From a bacterium (GTDB lineage: Bacteria > Verrucomicrobiota > Verrucomicrobiae > JAJYAR01), in assembly GCA_021779435.1 (NCBI GenBank), contig JAJYAR010000027.1:1-13732 (forward strand): a stretch of DNA of 13,732 nucleotides. Direction: 5' to 3'. Both the position numbers and the translations under genes were made by a program. The notes beneath the pieces are model-generated. The model did not search any database. It had not been told where the DNA came from and worked only from the letters and a program-made list of their open reading frames with translations. Positions within the stretch are counted from its first letter, which is position 1; every line of letters starts with the position of its first letter. Positions 7,932-13,732 of the stretch are shown here, piece after piece.

Positions 7932-7994
7932 AGTGTCGAAATCGGATCGAACGGCCGGCCCGGCGGTGCGGCCGTGCCTTTCAAATCGAGGTCG

Positions 7995-8045
7995 CACTCC
8001 GGGGGCCGGTCACTCCGCACTCCGCAATCCGCACTCCGAAATCCG
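7995..8045. repeat. Heptamer tandem array CACTCCG
   Basis: Five contiguous 7-mers run from 8011 to 8045: CACTCCG, CACTCCG, CAATCCG, CACTCCG, AAATCCG. An isolated CACTCCG lies at 7995-8001. The array stops six bases before the end of the barrel gene (stop complement 8052-8054), so it forms the immediate 3' untranslated end of that transcript. Confidence 0.65.
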
Positions 8046-8051
8046 CAATTG

Positions 8052-10181
8052 CTAGAACCGTTGCTGCATTGCGGCGTACAGGCTGTGCGAGCGGAAGTTG
8101 TTGTGACCGCCTGACTCGAAATCGCGGTATTGGCCCCAGGCGTACCGCAAGGTGTAGCTGAGGTTCGCGTTGATCCGACGGGCCCACGTGGCCGTCACCA
8201 AATGCGTCCGCGCGTCGGCGCCATAGGGCTGCGAGTACGCCGAGTTGTCGATGTAGTTGTTCGCACGGTAATAGAAGTAGGACACCGTCACGTCCGTCTG
8301 ATCGTCGAGTGCGTAGCCCGCGGTGACGTCACCGTTGAAGTAGTTGTTGTCGCTGTTGCGGACGATGCCGAAGGCAGCGCCGGTGAGGTTGACCGCGGGC
8401 GTCGTGGTCTGGTCGAAAGTCAGCGTGGCATTCAACTGGACGTACAGCCGGGTGAGCGGGCTGTAGGTGACGCTCTCGCTCAGCATGTGTGTCTTCACCT
8501 TCCCGGTCTGGATGAAGGGGAGTCCGATCTCCTGGGTGCGGAGCTTGGATTCCTGGTAATCGTAACGCGTGGTGGTGCGCACCTGGGCAAGCGGCAGCCA
8601 CGATACGCGGAAGTTCGCGTCATTGATCTCCAGGTCCTGGTGCGTGATGAACGCGGGATAGCGGTCCGCTCCCGCCGGGGCGCTGGAGGTCCGCGTGTTG
8701 CTGAACGAGTTCTGCCGGGCTTTCCAGTAGTACTGTGCCGTGAAGTTCAGGCCCGCCCGTGGGTACACGTGGGCGCTCACCTGGTACTTCTGCTCGTCCC
8801 TGCGGAAATCCGTCGTGCGGAACGGAGAGTCCACCCCTGTTTCCACGGCGATCAGATCCTCGGTCAACGAGCCGTAGCTCTGCGTCGCCTCCACCGAGCC
8901 GTTCAGCGCGATGTTCTTCAGCCCGGTGTAACGGGCCTCGATGACTTCGGTCAGGTCCCGGTAGTTCTTGTCGCTGTGAGCATCGATTTCCTCGACAGCG
9001 GTGGTCAGCGCAGGCGGCGAACCGACCGCGGTCTCCTCAAAACTGTCCGACCCTCCCCACGTGCTCTTCTGCGCCCGGAGTTCAGGCACGATGGTCCAGG
9101 TCTCGGTCGGCGTGTACATCAGGTTCACGTTCGCGAGAGTCTGCTTCATATGTGTCGATCCGGTGAGGTCGATGAAGCCTTCATCGCGGAACTGACGGCG
9201 CGCGGCCGTGGCGCTGAACACGGGGTCATAGTCTCCGCCGTAGATCCGGCTGCCGGTGATCACATTGTCGATGTCGTAATGCGCGGCCCCGGCGCCAAGG
9301 GTCAGCGTCGGCCCGATCTTCGTCTCGACGGCTCCGTGCGCCAGATAAAGGTCGACGTCCGATCCTTCCTTTTGCGTCGCAAAGCGCTCGATGGCGCTCG
9401 CGGGCTGCCGGCGGATGTTCCGTGAGTTGTCCTGCACCTGCTTCTCATACCTGCCGTCGACCTGCCAGCTGGTCTGCTCGGTATCCTGGAAGACCTTCGC
9501 GGTCACGATGTGGCGATGCTCCCGGATGGTCAGGAAGGTGGGAACGATCGCGCGTGTCCCCAAGGTGCCGGTGAGGTTGGTGTCGCCCCATTCGGTGGAG
9601 TCCTTCATCCCGCGGCGCAGCGTGTAATCGTAGCGCAACATCGCGTTGATCCCCTCTGCGCGACGCGTGCCGAGTTCGATGAAGAAGTCGCCGCGGTCGA
9701 TGTGAAAGTCTCCTCCGAAAGGCCCGATGAACAGGTCTGTCGGCGGGAAATATCCGCCGCTGCCGTCGAACCAGACGCGGTATTCCTTCGCTCCGAGGTT
9801 CAGGTACCAGGCGTCCTCGCGCGCGAGCCTGAGGTTCAGGAGATAATCGCGGTTTCCAAGGAGCGCGTGACCGTCCGCGATCAGACTGATGTTGTTCGGC
9901 AGCGTGCGCGTGATGTGGAAGTCCTCGAGACCGGCCCAGCCGTCCTTCTTCTCCTCGCGGAGTCGCTGGAACGACGAGCGATCCCCCTGGAGGAGCGTGC
10001 CGCCCGCGGCGAACGTCACCGAGTTCTCGAGTTGCGGTGCCGCCGGTGCGGTGCCGGCGGCCGGGGAGTCGGCTGCGCGGACGGCGGAGGGACCGGTGGA
10101 GGCGAGGACGGCGACCGCGGCGATCGTGTGGCCGAGGCGCAGGGTCGAGCGGAGATTGGGGAAAAGGATTGCAGTGTTCAT
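8052..10181 (-). CDS. MtrB/PioB-like outer-membrane beta-barrel, partner of the upstream multiheme cytochrome
   Basis: 709 residues. The N-terminal signal peptide ends near residue 36 (AAVAVLASTGPSAVRA, then ADSP). The mature part is rich in alternating aromatic and polar strands with Asp/Asn/Gly turns (for example WYLNLGAKEYRVWFDGSGGY, DVTVSYFYYRANNYI, LSYTLRYAWGQYRDF). It ends in a terminal Phe (AAMQQRF), the usual BAM-recognised C-terminus. The size is close to Shewanella MtrB (~700 residues, a large barrel sheathing a cytochrome). The mature protein contains no Cys, so the N-terminal CxxC of Shewanella MtrB is missing. The gene starts 18 bp after the stop of a multiheme cytochrome gene, the arrangement expected for a porin-cytochrome conduit. 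The inferred role is to hold the cytochrome across the outer membrane. The family name rests on overall features and context. It could instead be another large porin. No Shine-Dalgarno is evident, so translation may be coupled to the cytochrome gene. Confidence 0.72.
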   Translation of the reverse strand: MNTAILFPNLRSTLRLGHTIAAVAVLASTGPSAVRAADSPAAGTAPAAPQLENSVTFAAGGTLLQGDRSSFQRLREEKKDGWAGLEDFHITRTLPNNISLIADGHALLGNRDYLLNLRLAREDAWYLNLGAKEYRVWFDGSGGYFPPTDLFIGPFGGDFHIDRGDFFIELGTRRAEGINAMLRYDYTLRRGMKDSTEWGDTNLTGTLGTRAIVPTFLTIREHRHIVTAKVFQDTEQTSWQVDGRYEKQVQDNSRNIRRQPASAIERFATQKEGSDVDLYLAHGAVETKIGPTLTLGAGAAHYDIDNVITGSRIYGGDYDPVFSATAARRQFRDEGFIDLTGSTHMKQTLANVNLMYTPTETWTIVPELRAQKSTWGGSDSFEETAVGSPPALTTAVEEIDAHSDKNYRDLTEVIEARYTGLKNIALNGSVEATQSYGSLTEDLIAVETGVDSPFRTTDFRRDEQKYQVSAHVYPRAGLNFTAQYYWKARQNSFSNTRTSSAPAGADRYPAFITHQDLEINDANFRVSWLPLAQVRTTTRYDYQESKLRTQEIGLPFIQTGKVKTHMLSESVTYSPLTRLYVQLNATLTFDQTTTPAVNLTGAAFGIVRNSDNNYFNGDVTAGYALDDQTDVTVSYFYYRANNYIDNSAYSQPYGADARTHLVTATWARRINANLSYTLRYAWGQYRDFESGGHNNFRSHSLYAAMQQRF

Positions 10182-10199
10182 TGCACGACGGGTTTCGCG

Positions 10200-10979
10200 C
10201 TAGAAGCGCAGGGAACGGTTGACGTGCGAGCCATGAACCGCCTCGTGGCAGCCGGCGCTCCAGCAGGTGCCGCGCTGCACGAAGGCAGCGTGATCACGTC
10301 CGCCGATGAGCAGCTGGCCGGCGGTGGTCTGCTGCTGGAAGTGGCATTGCAGGCAGAGGTTCTGGTTGCGCACACGCAGCAGCTTGTTGTTCACGGAGCC
10401 GTGCGGGTTGTGGCAGGAGAGGCAGCCGTCGCGCAGCGCCTCGTGTTCGAACACGAACGGACCCGCCTGTTGCATGTGGCACTTGAGGCAGGACTCGTTC
10501 ATCCGGACGAGGCGTGAGCCACCCTCGGGGAGTGCGGAGCCGCGGTGCGGATCGTGACAGTCGGTGCAGGACATCTTGCCGCTGAGCACCGGGTGGTGGT
10601 TCGGCAGCGAGAACTGGCCGCGCATGTCGAGGTGGCACTGGAAGCAGGCCTGCGGATTCCTGCCGGGATTGATGATCGTACCCGCGCCACCGCCGGCCTT
10701 CACGTGCAGACTGCCGGGGCCGTGACAACCCTCGCAGCCCATTCCCTTCGCATTCTCGCCCTTCGCCATCAGCTTCGCGTGGGTGGCGCCGGCAAAACCG
10801 CGGGTGACTTCCGCATGGCACTGGGCGCATTCCTGCGCACCGACAACCTGTGCGCCGGCGATCTGTGGGGGAGCGACGACGGTACGGTTGGTGACAACGC
10901 ACGAGATCAGCACGAGGCCCCAGCAAGAGGCGCCAATCAGTGCGAGTTTGCTCTTGGATACGTGGATACGGGGCAGCAT
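10200..10979 (-). CDS. Multiheme c-type cytochrome (DmsE/MtrA-like), eight heme motifs
   Basis: 259 residues. Seven canonical CxxCH sites start at residues 51, 82, 112, 138, 164, 186 and 209. An eighth, CWSAGCH (239-245), is a CX4CH site. Extra histidines between the motifs (for example H67, H92, H128-129, H145, H179, H193, H230, H249, H252) can act as distal heme ligands. The N-terminus is basic then hydrophobic (KSKLALIGASCWGLVLISC) and ends in LISC (24-27), which fits a lipobox, so a lipoprotein anchored at Cys27 is likely. Otherwise it is a plain signal peptide or anchor. MtrA-type decahemes are ~330 residues with ten hemes, so this is a shorter wire. Its role is periplasm-to-outside electron transfer through the barrel encoded 18 bp downstream. 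The electron donor and terminal acceptor are not in the window. It requires the c-type cytochrome maturation system. The ATG at 10979 has no clear Shine-Dalgarno. Confidence 0.88.
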   Translation of the reverse strand: MLPRIHVSKSKLALIGASCWGLVLISCVVTNRTVVAPPQIAGAQVVGAQECAQCHAEVTRGFAGATHAKLMAKGENAKGMGCEGCHGPGSLHVKAGGGAGTIINPGRNPQACFQCHLDMRGQFSLPNHHPVLSGKMSCTDCHDPHRGSALPEGGSRLVRMNESCLKCHMQQAGPFVFEHEALRDGCLSCHNPHGSVNNKLLRVRNQNLCLQCHFQQQTTAGQLLIGGRDHAAFVQRGTCWSAGCHEAVHGSHVNRSLRF

Positions 10980-11167
10980 GGGAGTGTGGGTCCAGCTCGG
11001 CTACGGGGTGGGGGCGGGTTGTTTTTGGGGGCGACGCTTTTCCGCGATGGCTATGAGGTCTCTGATAGCGCCTCGCCATGGCGCGCAACGGCGCAATCCG
11101 GGCATGCCGGCGGTGCGATGTTCAAGTCGACCATCGAACGAATCTATTGCATCGCCTGAATTCTTGA

Positions 11168-11186
11168 AATCGGGACTTTACCGATT
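11168..11186. repeat. Inverted repeat AATCGG / CCGATT
   Basis: A perfect 6-bp inverted repeat with a 7-nt spacer. It overlaps an alternative pairing, CGGGA (11171-11175) with TCCCG (11186-11190). Two mutually exclusive stems on one segment are the sort of arrangement seen in switching leaders, but they may be coincidental. Confidence 0.45.
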
Positions 11187-11188
11187 CC

Positions 11189-11206
11189 CGCCAAGGAGCT
11201 TGGGCG
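11189..11206. repeat. Hairpin CGCCAAG / CTTGGGCG
   Basis: Seven base pairs with one bulged G around a 3-nt spacer (GAG). It lies between the two neighbouring inverted repeats with no more than 3 bp on either side, so the three stems form a continuous structured block. Confidence 0.45.
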
Positions 11207-11209
11207 TAA

Positions 11210-11293
11210 GGCTCGCGACTATGTTGGGATCGCGCCGGCCCTGATACTCGTTTTTACACGGCCAACATAGATTCACGTATGCACACGCGAGCC
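11210..11293. repeat. Two-tier inverted repeat, possible structured RNA or operator
   Basis: The outer arms are GGCTCGCG (11210-11217) and CGCGAGCC (11286-11293), 8 bp perfect. The inner arms are CTATGTTGG (11219-11227) and CCAACATAG (11262-11270), 9 bp perfect. One base separates the arms on the left and 15 bases on the right, with a 34-nt apical loop. Seventeen nested perfect pairs in a non-coding region are unlikely by chance. If transcribed on the minus strand it would lie in the cytochrome leader, about 230-315 nt before the ATG. I match it to no known riboswitch or small-RNA family. Confidence 0.55.
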
Positions 11294-11319
11294 GTCTCTT
11301 TAGCGAATGCAGACCTGTC

Positions 11320-11348
11320 CTGCCATCACCCGGAGAGTGTCATATAAT
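11320..11348 (+). promoter_or_regulatory. Predicted sigma70-type promoter
   Basis: CTGCCA (11320-11325, four of six matches to TTGACA), a 17-bp spacer and a perfect TATAAT (11343-11348). The start site would be near 11355, directly at a small hairpin TGCGG-ATTTTG-CCGCA (11356-11371). It points away from the cytochrome gene and toward the 3' end of yceH. Any transcript would be a small RNA or antisense to yceH. On the other strand the same AT-rich block reads TATTAT (complement of 11344-11349), so it might also serve the cytochrome operon, but without a good -35. Confidence 0.45.
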
Positions 11349-11412
11349 ACCCGGATGCGGATTTTGCCGCAGAGGCCCAACCCGAGCCAAGCCGGAGTCT
11401 GGCGCGACAACC

Positions 11413-11466
11413 CCTCACCCGGACAAAACAGTGCAAACCTTGAGATTGGGCTACTACCGGTTGAGG
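11413..11466. repeat. Imperfect hairpin downstream of the predicted promoter
   Basis: CCTCACCCGG (11413-11422) pairs with CCGGTTGAGG (11457-11466), nine of ten positions, around a 34-nt loop. It lies 58 bp after the predicted start site near 11355, so it may fold in a short transcript from that promoter. Confidence 0.35.
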
Positions 11467-11468
11467 TT

Positions 11469-11486
11469 CTCTCTGCGAACTCTGTG
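11469..11486. repeat. Two-unit nonamer repeat
   Basis: On the minus strand CACAGAGTT is followed directly by CGCAGAGAG. The two units resemble each other and, loosely, the nonamers at 341-367. This is a weak observation. Confidence 0.25.
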
Positions 11487-11531
11487 TCGGACCTCTCTGT
11501 CACTGCCTTGCTTCGGAATCGCGCGGATCGC

Positions 11532-12224
11532 TCACTCGAACTGCTTCCGAAACTCGGTGAGCTGGCGTTTTACCTCCTCGAGTTCGAGTCGGAGAGCGGC
11601 AAGTTCCTGCTCAAATTGGGTGAGGCGATCGGGGCCGGGAGCCGCGAGGCCGGAAGCCGCGGGGGCGGCCGGTGCGGTCGAGGCAGAGACGGGAGGCGGT
11701 GCAATGGACGCTGCGTCCACGGGGCCCGACAGGAGGTGCGCAAAACGGGATTCCTTGGCGCCGGGCTGCCGTGGCAGCTTGGCGACAAGCGGCGGCTCAT
11801 GCGTGGCGAGTGCCGTCAGCGCGGCTTCCACTTCCGCGAGATCGTCGAACGTGAAGAGACGCTCGGTGCGGGTGCGAAGCTCTCCCAGCGTCTGGGGTCC
11901 GCGAAGCATCAGCACGCAGAGCACGGCGATCTCCGCCGGAGTCAGCGGGAGCACGTCACCGAGCGAGTGCCGGTATTTCGAGACCCGGCTCTCCGCGCCG
12001 CGAAACAACGTGGCGAGCCGCTTCTCGCGCAGCCCGTCGATCGCCTGGACGATGGACTGTTCATCGTACGACACGACCGGCTCGCGGTTGCTGAGCTGAT
12101 TGCATGCATTGGTCAGCGCGTTGAGCGTGAGCGGGTAGTAGTCCGGCGTACTGATCTGTTTCTCGATCAGGGAGCCGAGCACTCGAACCTCTGTGGCGTT
12201 CAGCGGTGGGAGCGGGTCGTTCAT
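11532..12224 (-). CDS. yceH: YceH family protein (DUF480), double winged-helix
   Basis: 230 residues from the ATG at 12224, where the family's conserved N-terminus begins (LNATEVRVLGSLIEKQ, 8-23). The frame stays open 36 codons upstream into REP and intergenic sequence, which I reject. Conserved blocks are TPDYYPLTLNALTNACNQ (26-43), SNREPVVSYDE (45-55) and the second wing (LTPAEIAVLCVLMLRGPQTLGELRTRT), followed by FTFDDLAEVEAAL. Together they form two winged-helix domains at roughly 8-90 and 95-175. An Ala/Pro linker leads to a charged C-terminal coiled coil (about 198-230, RLTQFEQELAALRLELEEVK). Family members are ~215-220 residues. The biochemical role is not established. A DNA-binding or regulatory role is inferred from the fold. 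It lies downstream of glnS on the same strand, 132 bp apart. Confidence 0.92.
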   Translation of the reverse strand: MNDPLPPLNATEVRVLGSLIEKQISTPDYYPLTLNALTNACNQLSNREPVVSYDEQSIVQAIDGLREKRLATLFRGAESRVSKYRHSLGDVLPLTPAEIAVLCVLMLRGPQTLGELRTRTERLFTFDDLAEVEAALTALATHEPPLVAKLPRQPGAKESRFAHLLSGPVDAASIAPPPVSASTAPAAPAASGLAAPGPDRLTQFEQELAALRLELEEVKRQLTEFRKQFE

Positions 12225-12306
12225 GCGCGGTAACTCAGAGCCGATTCTGGCGCGCTTCAACTCCAGGTTTTCGCTCCCCGACACGCTTCCGGCCGCCGCG
12301 CTGGCT

Positions 12307-12330
12307 GCGGGGTGGGGGCACCCCGCCCAC
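12307..12330 (-). repeat. REP-like unit E: GTGG plus 8-bp hairpin
   Basis: On the minus strand the unit reads GTGG, GCGGGGTG, loop CCCC, CACCCCGC. The stem is identical to unit D, and the leading tetranucleotide is changed from GTAG to GTGG. It begins 26 bp after the glnS stop codon, between glnS and yceH, where it could attenuate or stabilise the transcript. Confidence 0.65.
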
Positions 12331-12356
12331 AACCAACCCCGAACCGGGAGAACGTC

Positions 12357-13732
12357 CTATTTCCCCGGCTTCGCCCAGGTGTCCTTGAGCGTGATCGTGC
12401 GATTGAACACGAGCTTTCCGGGAGCGCTGTCCTCGGTATCGAGCGTGAAGTAGCCGAGCCGCTCGAACTGGTAGCGGTCGTCGACGTTTGCGTTCGCCAG
12501 TGAAGGTTCGAGCTTTGCCGTGACGACCTCGAGGGAGTTCGGATTGACGAACTTCTTGAAATCATCGCTGGCCGCCGGCTCGGGGACCGTGAAGAGCCGG
12601 TCATACAGACGCACCTCCGCATCGATGCACTCGTTGGCGCTGACCCAGTGGATCGTGCCCTTCACCTTGCGGTCGGAGTTCGGCTGGCCGGAGCGCGTCG
12701 TGAGGTCGGCGGTGCAGCGCAGCTCGGACACGTTGCCCGACGCGTCCTTGACGACCTCGTCGCACTTGATGATGCACGCGTATTTCAACCGCACCTCACC
12801 GCCCGGCTTCAGTCGGAAATACTTCGGTGGCGGCACCTCGGCAAAGTCGTCGCTCTCGATGAACACCTCGCGCGTGAGGTTCACCTTGCGTGTCGTCGGA
12901 GCCTCGTTCTGCGGATCGTTGGTGGCGTTGCAGGCGATCGTCTCGCCGGCGGGAATGTTGGTGAGGACGATCTTGACGGGACGCAGCACCGCGAGCCGGC
13001 GCTGAGACAACCCGTTCAGCTCGTCGCGGATCGCGTGCTCGAGAACGGCGATATCGGTCAGGCTCTCGTACTTGGTGACGCCCAGGCCCTGGACGAACGT
13101 GCGGATCGCGCGGGCGGGAACGCCGCGGCGGCGGAATCCGGAGATCGTGGGCATGCGGGGGTCGTCCCACCCGGTGACGCACCCGTCCTGCACCAGCGCG
13201 ATGAGCCGCCGCTTGCTGACGACCATGTAGCTCGGGATGAACTTCGCGAATTCGTACTGCCGCGGCAGCGGACGCGCGAGCTCGAGGCTCTCGACGATCC
13301 AGTCGTACAGCGGGCGATGCACCTCGAACTCGAGCGTGCAGATGGAGTGGGTGACGCCCTCGAGGTAGTCGCTGAGGCAGTGGGCGAAATCGTAGAGCGG
13401 ATACACGCACCACTTGTCGCCGGCGTGATGATGCGGGACGTGGCGGATGCGGTAGAGCAGGGGATCGCGCAGCCAGATGTTCGGCGACGCCATGTCGATC
13501 TTCGCGCGAAGCGTGCGGGCGCCGTTGGGAAACTCGCCGGCCCTCATGCGGGCGAACAGGTCGAGGTTCTCCTCGATCGAGCGGTTCCGCCAGGGGCTGT
13601 CCTTGCCCGGTTTGTCGGGCGCCCCGCGGTAGGCGTCGGTCTCCTCGGGCGAGAGGTCGCAGACGTAGGCCTTGCCCTTCCTGATCAGGGTGACGGCGTA
13701 CTCGTAGCTCTGCTCGAAGTAATCACTCGCTA
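12357..13732 (-). CDS. glnS: Glutaminyl-tRNA synthetase, C-terminal ~457 residues
   Basis: The frame is open to the right edge, so the N-terminus, including the class I HIGH signature, is outside the window. Compared with a usual length of ~555, about 100 residues are missing. Visible hallmarks are KAYVCDLSPEET near the cut end, DPLLYRIRHVPHHHAGDKWCVYPLYDFAHCLSDYLEGVTHS (split here only by reading), the second class I signature as MVVSKRRL (about 13200-13226) and DPRMPTISGFRRRGV. Then comes the two-part beta-barrel anticodon-binding domain (from about 13020 down to 12370: NLTREVFIESDDF, RLKPGGEVRLKYACIIKCDEV, FERLGYFTLD, FNRTITLKDTW). The enzyme charges tRNA-Gln directly with glutamine in the cytoplasm. 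An ATG at 13547 exists inside the frame, but upstream codons are clearly GlnRS, so it is not the start. Confidence 0.96.
   Translation of the reverse strand, partial: ASDYFEQSYEYAVTLIRKGKAYVCDLSPEETDAYRGAPDKPGKDSPWRNRSIEENLDLFARMRAGEFPNGARTLRAKIDMASPNIWLRDPLLYRIRHVPHHHAGDKWCVYPLYDFAHCLSDYLEGVTHSICTLEFEVHRPLYDWIVESLELARPLPRQYEFAKFIPSYMVVSKRRLIALVQDGCVTGWDDPRMPTISGFRRRGVPARAIRTFVQGLGVTKYESLTDIAVLEHAIRDELNGLSQRRLAVLRPVKIVLTNIPAGETIACNATNDPQNEAPTTRKVNLTREVFIESDDFAEVPPPKYFRLKPGGEVRLKYACIIKCDEVVKDASGNVSELRCTADLTTRSGQPNSDRKVKGTIHWVSANECIDAEVRLYDRLFTVPEPAASDDFKKFVNPNSLEVVTAKLEPSLANANVDDRYQFERLGYFTLDTEDSAPGKLVFNRTITLKDTWAKPGK

Larger units (their letters stand above)
7728..8051. other. Convergent intergenic stretch with repeats
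   Basis: 324 bp between the 3' ends of the SNF2 gene and the outer-membrane barrel gene. No gene is supported. It contains the SNF2 3' hairpin, two separate 7-bp tandem arrays (7874-7894 and 8011-8045) and one REP-like unit (7908-7931). Confidence 0.6.
10980..11531. other. Long non-coding region upstream of the cytochrome operon
   Basis: 552 bp between the 3' end of yceH and the cytochrome start. Frames across it are shadows without family character. It is less GC-rich than its surroundings in the 11160-11350 part. It carries three inverted repeats in a row (11168-11186, 11189-11206, 11210-11293), a near-consensus plus-strand promoter (11320-11348), a further hairpin candidate (11413-11466) and a 10-bp palindrome CGCCATGGCG (11074-11083). 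It is the probable location of the cytochrome-barrel promoter and leader. Confidence 0.55.

Noticed and set aside
8011..8045. Heptamer array as a CRISPR
   Set aside because: The units are 7 bp and directly abutting with no spacers, and there are no cas genes.
8130..9425. 431-residue plus-strand frame over the barrel gene
   Set aside because: It is a Val/Arg-rich shadow opposite a gene with a signal peptide, strand pattern and terminal Phe.
11307..12233. 308-residue plus-strand frame starting near the predicted promoter
   Set aside because: Most of it is antisense to yceH and it has no family character. The promoter might still make a non-coding RNA.

Overview
The window is a high-GC chromosomal stretch from a Gram-negative, LPS-making bacterium. 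The gene content suggests a verrucomicrobium of the Opitutaceae type: a Kdo transferase, a two-domain M16 protease, a YceH (DUF480) protein, a bacterial GlnRS, a large SNF2 ATPase, and a multiheme cytochrome paired with an outer-membrane barrel. This is an inference from gene style, because no rRNA or tRNA gene is present.

Layout, left to right. (1) The 5' end of a secreted protein of unknown function, minus strand, cut by the left edge. (2) A 302-bp intergenic stretch with a cluster of three palindromic REP-like units. (3) A periplasmic M16 zinc protease on the minus strand, divergent from (4) waaA on the plus strand. (5) A SNF2-family ATPase on the plus strand. (6) A convergent intergenic stretch with two heptamer tandem arrays and another REP-like hairpin. 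(7) A two-gene minus-strand unit: a multiheme c-type cytochrome (seven CxxCH motifs plus one CX4CH), then 18 bp later a 709-residue outer-membrane beta-barrel of MtrB/PioB type. (8) A 552-bp, locally AT-richer non-coding region upstream of the cytochrome, with consecutive strong inverted repeats and a near-consensus sigma70-like promoter. (9) yceH and (10) the 3' portion of glnS, both minus strand, separated by a fifth REP-like hairpin.

How the genes relate: the M16 protease and WaaA are both envelope functions. WaaA adds Kdo to lipid A. The cytochrome-barrel pair looks like a porin-cytochrome electron conduit across the outer membrane, in which a heme chain is sheathed by a barrel. No cell-surface (MtrC/OmcA-like) cytochrome lies inside the window. 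The remaining genes (SNF2 ATPase, YceH, GlnRS) are housekeeping or regulatory and show no obvious link to the conduit.

The observations most worth follow-up are the compact cytochrome-barrel unit with its CX4CH heme site and possible lipoprotein anchor, the structured leader-like region upstream of it, and a family of 24-nt GTAG-type REP hairpins found in three intergenic regions.
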